Shown: piece by piece, positions 30,154 through 40,351 of the stretch | Layout of the letters: the number at the start of each line of letters is the position of its first letter | Position numbering within the stretch: position 1 is the first letter of the stretch | Assembly (NCBI GenBank): GCA_900095095.1 | Contig: FMBT01000295.1 | Location: forward strand, 186,001-250,000 | Source of the DNA: Fragilariopsis cylindrus CCMP1102 | Lineage: Eukaryota > Bacillariophyta > Bacillariophyceae > Bacillariales > Bacillariaceae | Length of the DNA: 64,000 bases | Direction of reading: 5' to 3' | Translations under genes and position numbers: made by a program | Notes under the pieces: model-generated | What the model saw: the letters and a program-made list of their open reading frames with translations, nothing else | What the model was told of the DNA's origin: nothing | The model's database searches: none

Positions 30154-31540
30154 ATGTTAAACGCGAAGAGGAGGAGGAGTCGATCGAACTCAATTTCAGC
30201 GGTAGGTTTGAGGATATCATCATTGATATTGATACAATCAGCATCTCTAATCTACGTCACGTACGGTTTCCGGTCGTCGTCGTTGTCGTTGTCATCAGCA
30301 ACAATTTTCGGTGGTAGTAAGATAAGAACTCTTAAGACGAAAACGACTGTCACCAGAATCAGTTCATCATCAACGGCCCTCCTTCATAATAATGTGTACG
30401 GTAAAGGTGCTGACATATGGCCAGAATCACAAGAGGATGCTGTAGAACTTTCGAGTTCTTTCCCTAACGGAATAATTCCATATTCTGTTATTATACAAAC
30501 CAATTTGGACGATTCGATTTATCAACAACAGAAACAACCACAAAATCAGGCTCAATCTTCGGGACGCCGTCGTCGTCGTCGTCGTACAGGTAGTCGCAAT
30601 TATATTAAACGTATATTAAGAAGGGCAGCGTCGAAAGAGGAATTGGATCATGAGGGGGAGATAAAATCAATTGATAAGACACCTATCGCTATTGGTTTAT
30701 CGTTAGTCATTCGTGGCTTAGTCCGGCCGATGGATGTTGCACTAGTTGCATGTTGGACGGCATATTTTATCATACTAAACATGACAGCTCGATCTGGGAG
30801 AAGTGATTCAACAGCGGGTGGACAAGTTCCTATCATGCCAGCATTACCACCACAAGGTCATGTTCCTGCGATACTTACTAATCCAATGGGAAGTAATTTT
30901 GAAAGTAGTTCATCGTATCGTCAATGGTTAAATTTAGGTGCTGTTGTGGGACTAATTGGACCTCTTTCAATGATTATATATTACTTAGTGAAAGCCGATA
31001 TGATGGATGCTGCTAGAGTGGTATCAAGACCGTTGTTTTTATTGTGTTGTCAAATAGTTACGGAAGCTATATCTAAAAAATCCCTGGTAAGCAAATGATT
31101 TTATAGTAAATCAATGAAGCGTGTGAATGGACGAACGAATGAATGAGCAAATGAAACGAAACAACAACAGCAGAATAATGCCATCGAATAAAATATATAC
31201 CGAATTTTACCCCCTCACAATATTCATGTTTGTTTCCTCCCATCATTATCTTATACAGATTCCGTTACCGCTCAGAATATTAATTCCAATAATATACAAT
31301 ACATCACTATTAGCTTATTTGTGGTCATGGGTGACCACGAGTACATATTTGGGAAGAATAGGTCTTGGTCTCGGTGTAATTAATATCGTATATTGGGCTT
31401 TAAACCTACTTGCATTTTTGATACCAATTGCATCCGTACGTTATATGAGAGCATATTTTTTCGGGGTAGAAGCAGAAGAAGTAACAACAAGAATAGGGTT
31501 GGAAGAAACTACAGGATTGATTCCAAATTACAATTTATAA
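30154..31540 (+). CDS. Plastid multi-pass membrane protein, unknown function
   Basis: Two exons, join(30154..31086, 31259..31540), give 404 aa. A signal-like segment (LRISSLILIQSASLIYVTYG) followed by FRSSS fits a plastid bipartite leader. After a basic Arg-rich stretch, the membrane domain has GLSLVIRGLVRPMDVALVAC, a conserved-looking PALPPQGHVPAILTNPMG loop, YRQWLNLGAVVGLIGPLSMI, and, in exon 2, LPLRILIPIIYNTSLLAYLW and GLGVINIVYWALNLLAFLIP. Roughly five or six TM helices. The PPQGHVP loop with YRxW recalls uncharacterised plastid membrane proteins of plants and algae, but I cannot name the family. Splicing at a phase-0 junction (KKSL then IPLPLR) is convincing because it removes a stop-containing segment. 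Confidence 0.8.
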
Positions 31541-31979
31541 AATAGATACTTTATACTACTGTATTAAATATAAATAATATACTGCCTCTCAGAGATATTT
31601 AAGAAGTTATCTAACCTTTGTAAGACACTTCTGGCCTTGTATAATATTTTAGTATAAATGCTATTCTATTGCAATATGATTGCACAAAAACTATGATATC
31701 TACAGTAGAGAGGTTATCTTGTTAAGAAGCCTTAGTTAATATTTTCTCGCTGATAGAGTCGGGGGCGATGGGAAATTATTTTTATTTTTATCATAATTCG
31801 CCGGTGATTGACCAGATTTGATAATGCGATAGTCGCGGACAACAAAATGTAAGAATAGGTAAGTACATTATTATAATATATTATACCGTAAGGATAGAGG
31901 ATACCGGTAGAAGATAGAAGATAGGATTCATACTTGTACATAACCAAGTCGTTCATCATTACATCAACAGAAGTACAGT
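31541..31979. other. Intergenic
   Basis: AT-rich spacer between two plus-strand genes. Nothing recognised. Confidence 0.5.
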
Positions 31980-33832
31980 ATGCCATTCTTAAGTAATCCT
32001 TCGACCTTCTTCGTGGCGGCGGCTACTCGTTCTCGGTCGTTCACAACGAGCGCTGTTCGTCCTTCCGCTTTGTCAAGATATGGACTTGGCGGGCAAAATT
32101 GGAGACAATTCAATCCAGAATCTTACCAAGAATTGATATATCAAGCGTTATCAAAAAATGGTTCGTACTTTGAAGTGGCCGGTAAAGAAGGTGGTGATAT
32201 AGCTATGGTGGGTGCGATCCAATCTGCACTAGAACGCAACCCTGAATTTATAAATTCACCCGTTACCATTACAGCTCGTCTCGGATACCGAGACTTAGTA
32301 CGTGACAGTTCCGAACAATCGATCGAAGTAGGAACAACAACAGCAACAACAAAAAATGCCAATGGGGATACCAGTGCAGGTCCGATGCTTGGAGATGTGA
32401 TCTTGACGCAGCCTGAGGAGGATGGCACGAAAGATAACGTGGCCTACGATACACCGAACAATGTAGTTCACAATCTTTCCGCAGACTACATTCTACAGGC
32501 CGTGAAATCATCTCCTCTTTTGGAACTACAAGAGATGAAAAAGCTCAAACTTGTATTTTTGCTTCATAATCCTGAGGTACAAGTCGTAGACTTGCTCAAA
32601 GAAGAACCGAAAGCAACAATGGAAGCTCGACAGGAATTCGTTCGACAACGCTGGACGCCCGCTATGGAAACCCTTCAGGAATATTCCACTACGTCAAACG
32701 ACAACAATTCAAGAAATATTTTCTCCTTCGGTGTCTGTAGCAATGGTATCGGTATACCAAAAAATGACAACCATCCGATGTACTTGGACGCTGACTCGAT
32801 CGTTCAAGCGGCCAACGACTATGATCAATTTTCTACAGTCCAACTTCCAGCAAATCTTTTAGAGACCTACGGATGGGAAATGGCCAGGAAAATCAAAGCG
32901 GAAGCTCCCTCTGTTAATGTTGTGGCGATGCGTCCATTAACGTGTTACCCGGACTTGGGAGTAGGATCAAAACATCCATTTCGTCTCGTTGACTACGCTC
33001 TACCTACTCTAGAAGAAGGCGGTTCCATTGGGGGTATTCGTGACAGCAACACACCGGCTTCCACCACCACCGGATCTGGAAAGAAGACCAGTGAATGCTA
33101 TACTAACGACATGACGGGGATTCCAGTTCTATATCAAATGACTCTTCAAGCTGCGATGTCGCATTTTGACGCTGAAGTATTGTTAGAAATCAAACAAGAA
33201 CGTGATTTGACCATGGAGGAGCGAGAGACATTAGATGGCTGTAAATTGATGCAGAGTATGATACACGACTTGGATAATCAATTAGTCGATATACGATCGT
33301 TTGCTGCTCACGAAGACGAACTCTACGGAAGGATCATTCCTCTCATACATGATACGTTTGAGCTTATGGATGACCTAACTAGTGATGTCTTACAGGTAAG
33401 ACACATATCGAGTGATTGATTTTTGATCGTTTTTTGAACTGTTCTTTTTGTGACTAACTTTATTCTTTTAATCAAAATCTCTGGTTGTAGGCATATTTCG
33501 CTGCATACGCTGTTGCTGTTCGCTATGCTATTGCAAAAAAGACGAGAGAGGTACTGAGGGAGGGCGAAAAAGAGAAAAGTTCCGGTATCACCTACCCAGA
33601 TATTCCCCAATCTATGACGCTGCAGGAATATGCATTGAGACACATGATGGCCGAAAAATGCTTTAATCGTATTGTAATCGGTGCATCAACAATGCAAGAT
33701 CTCCAGCATCAAACTAAACTGATGGATGCTATCGATTCTGGGGAGCATCCTTTAGATGAAATATCATCTGCGGGAGAATCAGAGAAGACTGAAAATGAAA
33801 TAGGCGATTCTGATAAAGATAAGATAAAATAA
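31980..33832 (+). CDS. Aldo/keto-reductase-fold protein, likely mitochondrial
   Basis: Two exons, join(31980..33395, 33491..33832), give 585 aa. The N-terminus (FFVAAATRSRSFTTSAVRPS) is Arg/Ser/Ala-rich without acids, a typical mitochondrial presequence. The AKR-like core reads YQELIYQALSKNGSYFEVAG then KEGGDIAMVGAIQSALER, FSFGVCSNGIGIP, FSTVQLPANLLETYGWEMAR, VNVVAMRPLTCYPD and, after the splice, NRIVIGASTMQDLQHQTKL. The layout follows AKRs (active-site strand 2, NAD(P)-binding VIGAS near the end). In strand 2 the usual FDTA..YG reads FEVA..EG, so the catalytic Asp and Tyr appear replaced. An inserted Ser/Thr-rich region and an acidic tail add length beyond the usual ~320 aa. It may be a non-canonical oxidoreductase or a pseudoenzyme. 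Confidence 0.7.
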
Positions 33833-34094
33833 AATAATATAAATATAAGCTTACATAAGACTCTGTAATAAATTTCAATGTTTTTTCTACTAGGTTGCAA
33901 TCATTTTCATATGAGTAAGCATTACGTATACACTGCAGTAGCTGCCATTTCAATCCTTAGTAGAGAATTCTAATCAAGGTACACATTAAAACATTTAATA
34001 TGTATATAGTTAGTATGTATGCATGTGTATGAAAAGCTCTTCGGCGTCCCCCCTTCTCTTTTCGACTTTGTTTTTGTGTTAATGATTATTAATA

Positions 34095-35225
34095 CTATAA
34101 TTGTCGTTGTGCAACAACCATTACATGAGCTGTCGTCCCCCCCTCCTCATAATATCCGATACCGACCTCTGTTGGTACTACAAGTGCTTGTTGTTTCATT
34201 AATGATGAACAATGTCCACTTTTACTTGATAACCAACCTTGTACAACGGGTGTTGATGCTCCTGATCCATACCCAGCAGCTGTTACTTCATTAATAGTAC
34301 CAAATCCTTGTGTTTCATATTCATATCCAGCATTAGTCATTCTTGTTGAAAAACCTTCACATATACTATCACCACCGGGTGGACATGCTTGGTGTAAATT
34401 AGATGGGAATTTTCCATTCGATGCAATTGTTGCATCAACAATATTTTTAGCTTGGATACGTGCAGCACATCGTAATGATTCATTCATTACAACTGGACTT
34501 GCTTTTGGATATAATGTTGATATTTCTTTTGATAATTGATAATCAAATTTACTACAAGTTGTTGGTACAGTACGCCTATTATTTAATTCTTGTAATATTT
34601 CTATTTCATGTGATTTCATATTGTTTGTCCAATATGAATCATAATCACCACAATAGGTCGGATCAGAATTGGATGCGCTATTAAAGCTAGCTGTTAATGA
34701 TATAGATTCAGTGTTTACCTCCGGCATTGAACAAAATTCTTGTATACCACCATCCAAATAATCCGAACACGATTTAGAACATCTGTCATACATTAATTCC
34801 ACTGTATTATAAAAATCCTTTGGATATATATATCCATTCGATGACCACTGTGATGTTAACGTTGACATACTTTTATCACAATAATCAAGAAATCGATCAC
34901 AATCATTCGTCGTATCGATAGGATTATTCGTGTTGTAATATGAATTAGGATTATTCGGATCACATTGAGGGACTAATACATTATTATTACTACTATTATT
35001 ATTGTTGTTATCGATCTGATTAATAGAGGATGATGATGATGTTGGATTCGTTCGATTCGGTCTCTGATACGAGCCACGGATCGAATCTTTATAAAGTCTA
35101 TTTCGTTCTGCTGTTACTACGCCTATGCTTGCGGTGGTGACAACGGCAACGATGATGCATGCTACGTGTACTGCAGTTGCTGCTGCTGCTGCCGTTCTAA
35201 TATTGGACTTGTTGAAGGACATCAT
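34095..35225 (-). CDS. Secreted CAP-domain (SCP/PR-1-like) protein
   Basis: 376 aa, no introns. A signal-anchor or signal peptide (HVACIIVAVVTTASIGVVTA) is followed by a Ser/Asn-rich linker. A Cys-containing middle region (CDRFLDYCDKSMSTL, CSKSCSDYLDGGIQEFC) precedes a CAP domain from ~205: EIEILQELNNRRTVPTTC, SPVVMNESLRCAARIQAKNI, NLHQACPPGGDSICEGFSTR, INEVTAAGYG, VVQGWLSSKSGHCSSLM and VGIGYYEEGGTTAHVMVVAQ. The arrangement is that of bacterial YkwD-type and PR-1-type CAP proteins (two His, one acidic residue around the cleft). Roles vary from sterol binding to defence; none can be chosen here. Convergent with the AKR-like gene. Confidence 0.85.
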   Translation of the reverse strand: MMSFNKSNIRTAAAAATAVHVACIIVAVVTTASIGVVTAERNRLYKDSIRGSYQRPNRTNPTSSSSSINQIDNNNNNSSNNNVLVPQCDPNNPNSYYNTNNPIDTTNDCDRFLDYCDKSMSTLTSQWSSNGYIYPKDFYNTVELMYDRCSKSCSDYLDGGIQEFCSMPEVNTESISLTASFNSASNSDPTYCGDYDSYWTNNMKSHEIEILQELNNRRTVPTTCSKFDYQLSKEISTLYPKASPVVMNESLRCAARIQAKNIVDATIASNGKFPSNLHQACPPGGDSICEGFSTRMTNAGYEYETQGFGTINEVTAAGYGSGASTPVVQGWLSSKSGHCSSLMKQQALVVPTEVGIGYYEEGGTTAHVMVVAQRQL

Positions 35226-35858
35226 ATGATTGCGGTTACTCTATTAATTTAGGGCTACTCGTAATTGTGAGAATCAATAATGAACGCTCAACGTTCTTTT
35301 GTCGGTTTTGTTTTTGTGTTGTTTGTTCGGAGGAGACGAAAATTTCAAAAAAAACTGCCATCACGTACTGTACGTTGTAGAGTTGAGAGCACATGTAAAA
35401 CAATGAGATGATAAAAGCCAATAATAAAATAATAGTATATCAATTGTTGAACAGATCGGCGTATGATTTAATTTTTAATGCGTTTCTTCATTAAATACTA
35501 TATTTTGTGGTGCGCGGAGTTAGGAAACTAACACTGGCAACTACAGTGTTAGTACTTGTGTCCGATACGTACACCAAAAAAGAATCAATCAACAAAATAA
35601 GATATCTTCAAAATAATTGGTTTTTGAGACTCAATGATGTAGCTCCAATCTCAAGCAACACCCATGAATAGATCTATATCATCACTTATTATAGAAGATA
35701 TGGAAAAGATCCAGGAGGAGCTATACTTCCACTTGTGCGAGATAAAGTAACAGTATGATACAACTTTAATGAATTCACGAATTTTTTGTCTACTGTTCTA
35801 TCAGATTATTTCTTACATTACAGTCTAGACAAGTGTTTACTTTGAAAAATGATAAAGA
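35226..35858. other. Intergenic
   Basis: Upstream of the CAP gene and downstream of the KEA stop. AT-rich; nothing recognised. Confidence 0.5.
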
Positions 35859-38800
35859 TCAAGGAGTGAGGCTACATTCTGGGTTCCAATGGGCTCGTAA
35901 GTATTCAACGAATGTTATCTCTCCCCCTCCATCTTCGTCTTCCAAATTCAAGCATGTCTCCAATTGAGAGCCATTTAACGGACCTTCAGAGGATTGTCTC
36001 ATCAGATAATCTCTGAGGTCTGCAATGGGTACAGCGTCCTTGTCTTCAGCCACCGCCTGGAATGAAATGTATAAATCGTTTATGTCTACCATCTCACAGC
36101 CCAATTCGTCGCATAAATCCATCATCGATTCTTCAGGTAATCCTGGTATTAGTATATTCTGGCAATCATCTGGATTCTTCTTTATGGAGGTACGGTCCAT
36201 ACCCAGCTTTCGTAATTGAGAAGCTTCGACATTCGTTCTACAAGCACCGAGAAGCGACGCGAAACGTAAACTCGTTTCTACTTTTTCGTTGATAATTTCC
36301 GTTGCACCAGCTTCAAGCAACTTATCACCAATCCTACTATTACCTTCATAAACGTATATTGGAGTACCTTCTGGTAAGCATGCGCGTAGTCTCATGGTTG
36401 CACTTAAACGTCGATCGTCTGACGCGTACGTTACGATCGCAGCTCTGGGCGTCTTCACACCAGCTGCTTTGAGAAGTTCGATTCGGGCACCATCACCGAA
36501 GACGACCGGTGCACCATTCAGTGTACCAGAAATTACACGCTTTGGATTCAAATCGAAACAAATCACATTACTACGTCTTGCGCCACCCAATCCAAATCCA
36601 TTGATCATCTGATAAATATCCTGGCCAATTTCGCCATACCCACTTGATTATTATTATTATTATTTCAGTTTTGAATCAAAATTGTGTGAGCATATGAATA
36701 AATGTTAAGATGAGTGTGCATACGTAACGCTGATAAAGGAGGAAATTTTGGTAGATTTTAACGAAGTAAGAATAGTAACAAAACTCCCGTATTTTCTAAG
36801 CGCTTACCATATAATCGTAGCATCATCAGTAAAGGACAAGTTGGTCTTCATGTAAGACGAGGTCATATCTTTACTGCAGGCTTCTGATAATACACCCGAT
36901 TCCGTCCCAATCCTCCATTCTTCTCTGCTTATAACTCCATCACCATTACTATCAAAACTTGCAAAAATCTCTGCAATGGCCGTGTACGTGAAATCTAATC
37001 TAACCAATGCCTCACGGAGTTCTTCCAGATCGATTATTCCATTCTGATCAACATCAATTTGGTCAAAAAGATCAATCTCTTCTGCCAAAGTTAAGCCATT
37101 TGAACGCACGGTCCCGCTTTGAGCTTCTATGTAATTTCCTGCTGCTGCTCCTATTTCTCCCAATATTGGAGTGAGTGACATCGATATGATAACAGAAGTT
37201 ATCAATATATTAGCTTCTGATGCAGGTAATACTCCAAGGTCTTGTGCAAGCTGGAACAATACAAAAGCAAACTCTCCACCACCAGCCAATGTTAATGCTA
37301 TTCGTGCAGATTCTGCTCTTGTTAGACCAAGAGATGGACCAGAAGCAAATATTATTCCTGCCTTGGAGATAATAAAGACAAATATACCAACAAGTAACGT
37401 TGGCCATTCTTCAATAACAAAAGTAGGATCCAAATTTGCACCAGCAGTAATAAAGAATATACCTAATAAGATCCCCTCGAATGGTTTGATATCTGCCTGT
37501 ATCTGTGCTCGATATTTGTTACCTGCAAGAAGAACTCCAGCCGCAAATGCCCCGGTAGATGCCGATAAGCCCAAAGAATCGGCCACTTGACCCATCCCCA
37601 CTGCAACCAATAATGAAGCAGCAACAAATGTTTCTGTTGACCGCGCTGCTGCGACCACATCGAAGACGTAACGGAGAATGTAACTTCCAGCTATCAACAC
37701 AGCACCAAAACCGAAAGTTGCCTTAGAGACTAAGATTCCCAAGTCGACAGAAGATTGTGGACCAGATCCAGCTAAGAGGGGTAGGACAACTAAAAGAGGC
37801 GCCACTGCTAAATCTTGGAGTAATAGTATTGACAAACCGGCAATACCTTCAGGTCGTTCCTCCCAATCCTTTTGTTTTAAAAATGGTAGAACAAATGCGG
37901 AAGAGGATAAGGCACCCGCTGAAGCGATGACAAATGACTCAATGGGATTGTCAAATAATGGTTTAAGAATTGTGAAATCCAGTGGCAGACCAATCTCTTG
38001 CGCATACTTAACAAGAACCGGTCCACCTAATACCGATCCTAGAAAAATAAAACCAATACTGATTATTAATTGAAATGCACCCAGGCCAGTAAATTTTCCA
38101 AGTTCCTTGATCCGGTCTGGTGATAAACTCAATCCTTCGTTAAACAGCAAAAACAAGATACCAAAATCACCTAGAAAAATTCAACGTCGTATAAAATGGA
38201 TGATGCTGTGAGAGACGCGACCCTTTAAATCTGTGAAGGAAAAAGAAAATAATATACATATATGTATGTAGGACTATATATATATATTGTATATATATAT
38301 ATATATATATATATAGACGCATAGATGAGCTCGCTCGTTTCTAACATACCAAGTTCTATATCTTGTTCACTGTTCGAAAATAGTTGGAATCCATGCGGAC
38401 CAAGAATACATCCAATTAATAAGAAGCCAAGGACGGGAGGTACATCGAGTAACTTGCAAAAAGGAACAATAAATACACTTGCGATGAGGAATATAAAAAT
38501 ATCATGTCCAATTGATCCTTCCTCCGGTGATATTGATAATACAGGCTGCTGGACAGCAGCAACAGGTGCGTTATCAGCTAGGATGGTATGAGAAAAGGTA
38601 TTAAATGCGTGATGAATAGTATCTATGGATCCAGAAATAACACCAGCAGCATCAGCAGGTATCATCTGTATCGCGTGGTCCATGTCCATCGGCATCAATG
38701 ACAAATCTGAATTCCATCTTCGGATATTATTATTAGTATTCGGTTGTATTCTATTTTTGTTAAAATTGTTGTTATGACTTTGGCCATAGAAATTTTTATG

Positions 38801-39049
38801 ATTGATGTCGAATGAGGATTTAAATTGACAAGATGATCTTGTTTTCCCCCGAAATGATGATGATCTTGTCACAAGCCAAGATGACGACGTTGATAAGGAT
38901 TGAACTTTGACCAGATCTGATGATAGAATAATAGCAGAAAATAATAATGCGTTGAAAATCGCTATTTTAAGGATACACAGTGGACGTATTCTTCCTATTC
39001 GTCTTCTTCGAGAATGATATACATCTATATTATAATAGTATTGGTTCAT
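35859..39049 (-). CDS. KEA-type K+/H+ antiporter with EF-hands and TrkA-N domain
   Basis: Three exons, complement(join(35859..36642, 36808..38170, 38350..39049)), give 948 aa. Seen: an N-terminal hydrophobic leader plus Ser/Arg/Asn-rich segment (plastid targeting likely); a CPA2 antiporter domain (VPPVLGFLLIGCILGPHGF, then across the splice DFGILFLLFNEGLSLSPDRI, GIAGLSILLLQDLAVAPLLV, SLGLSASTGAFAAGVLLAG, ALTLAGGGEFAFVLFQL); an EF-hand pair near 595-660 (DVDQNGIIDLEE, DSNGDGVISREE); a Rossmann TrkA-N/RCK domain created by splicing (ATIICGYGEIGQDIYQ; VVFGDGARIELLKAAGV); and C-terminal EF-like loops (DEDGGGEITFVE near the end, with a degenerate partner). KEA3 of plants and diatoms exports H+ from the thylakoid lumen and tunes photoprotection; the same role is inferred. 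Confidence 0.92.
38272..38315. repeat. (TA)n microsatellite in a KEA intron
   Basis: A TA run with one TGTA interruption in the first intron of the KEA gene, close to the donor side. Confidence 0.9.
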
Positions 39050-39659
39050 GATATCATTCCGTTATGTACCGTTGGGATGCTAAATTGAGCAGTTTATGCT
39101 TCCTCGATGTACTCGATTCGATTCTCTAATTGGGGATACTTACGGTAGTCGTCGGCGTCGCCTTCGTCGGCAGCAACTTTTCTTAGTCGACTTCCGTCCG
39201 TACTGATTCTATTCGAGATCTTTTTGAACTAAGGGAGCGAATTGTATTTATACTAGATTGAAGATGAAAGCAAAGCAAAAGTTACGTAAATCGAAAGGAA
39301 CATCAAAAAAACCCGCGAAGTACGTACCGCGAAATAAATGCGTGAAATGACACGTGACACGTATTATTTCTTGATGTGATCTCATAAGCCGAAACGTGCA
39401 TCCGATATAAGGGGAGAGGAGATTACTGCTTGATTTGAACATCTGTGCACACCAAGACTTAGTCACGGACAGAAAGACAGAATTACCAGTAAGTAGTAAC
39501 GTTAGTGACTAAGTTACTAGAGAATAATGATAGTAATAATAATGATAATGATAAGTAATAATAATGATCATGATCATGATAAAATAATAATAGTAATAGT
39601 AGTAATAATAGTAGTAATTCCATGTTAGAATAGTTTTTGGATGTTTCGTTGTTTGGAGT
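39050..39659. other. Intergenic with ATA/ATG low-complexity tract
   Basis: Upstream of KEA (-). Bases ~39520-39620 are an imperfect AATAATG/AGTAATA repeat containing TGATCATGATCATGAT. The tract leads into the 59-aa ORF. Confidence 0.5.
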
Positions 39660-39839
39660 ATGGCCGATATGTACTTCGGTGCCTCCCTTAGTGCTTTTGC
39701 TGCCCTTCTTGGATCATTGGTAGCATGTCTTGGTCTGTGTTATAGTATGGTGATTATTCACGATCGATTTGCTTTAAATAGTAGTGACAATAACGAGAAA
39801 CAGAAAAAGGAAATACAGTTTGTTACAGAATATACTTAA
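39660..39839 (+). CDS. 59-aa single-pass membrane microprotein
   Basis: ATG to TAA, 59 residues: MADMYFGASLSAFAALLGSL then VACLGLCYSMVIIHDRFALN and a charged tail rich in Asn, Lys and Glu. There is one strong TM helix of about 25 residues (~9-33) with small residues, then a polar C-terminus. The codons are more C/T-ending and GC-rich (GCC, TTC, TCC, CTT) than the flanking AT-rich DNA, which argues for real coding. It is too short for routine gene finders. I do not recognise the family; small subunits of ER or mitochondrial complexes look like this. Confidence 0.5.
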   Translation: MADMYFGASLSAFAALLGSLVACLGLCYSMVIIHDRFALNSSDNNEKQKKEIQFVTEYT

Positions 39840-40351
39840 ATAGAAGGGATCCATTAATTCGATCCATTTGCTTACTGCATGCCATCCACCCAGTGGATCG
39901 CTACTAGGACTACTATTCATAGTATGTAACAGTAACATGTCATAATTTTGTACTTTTATTTACACTACATGATTCTTGATATTATATTTGAAACATAGCT
40001 ATAAGCAAATAATAGTGCAATAGAAAGCAGATAGTGCGCATATGATAACAGAGTATAAGTTGTGAATAGTGTATGTTACTTGTGTTTCGTTTCATTTTAT
40101 TTCGATTAATTTGAATTTAGTTTAGTTTATTTATTTTGGTTTTTGTTCTCGTTGATATTATATTCCCCTTTTATCAACTATTGAACACCGTTATATGAAA
40201 TAATTAGACATGAGTCTGATTATTATTGTTAAAGTTTAAAACGCTTTGTGTTTCCATTCGCAGTTGTAACGGACTGGGTGATGTTGTTACCCATATCGTT
40301 AGGAAGGTTGATGTTTCATAGTCCTGACATTGTTTGAAGGCTACCTCAGTT
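39840..40351. other. Intergenic
   Basis: 3' flanks of the microprotein (+) and the DUF6824 gene (-). T-rich; nothing recognised. Confidence 0.5.
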
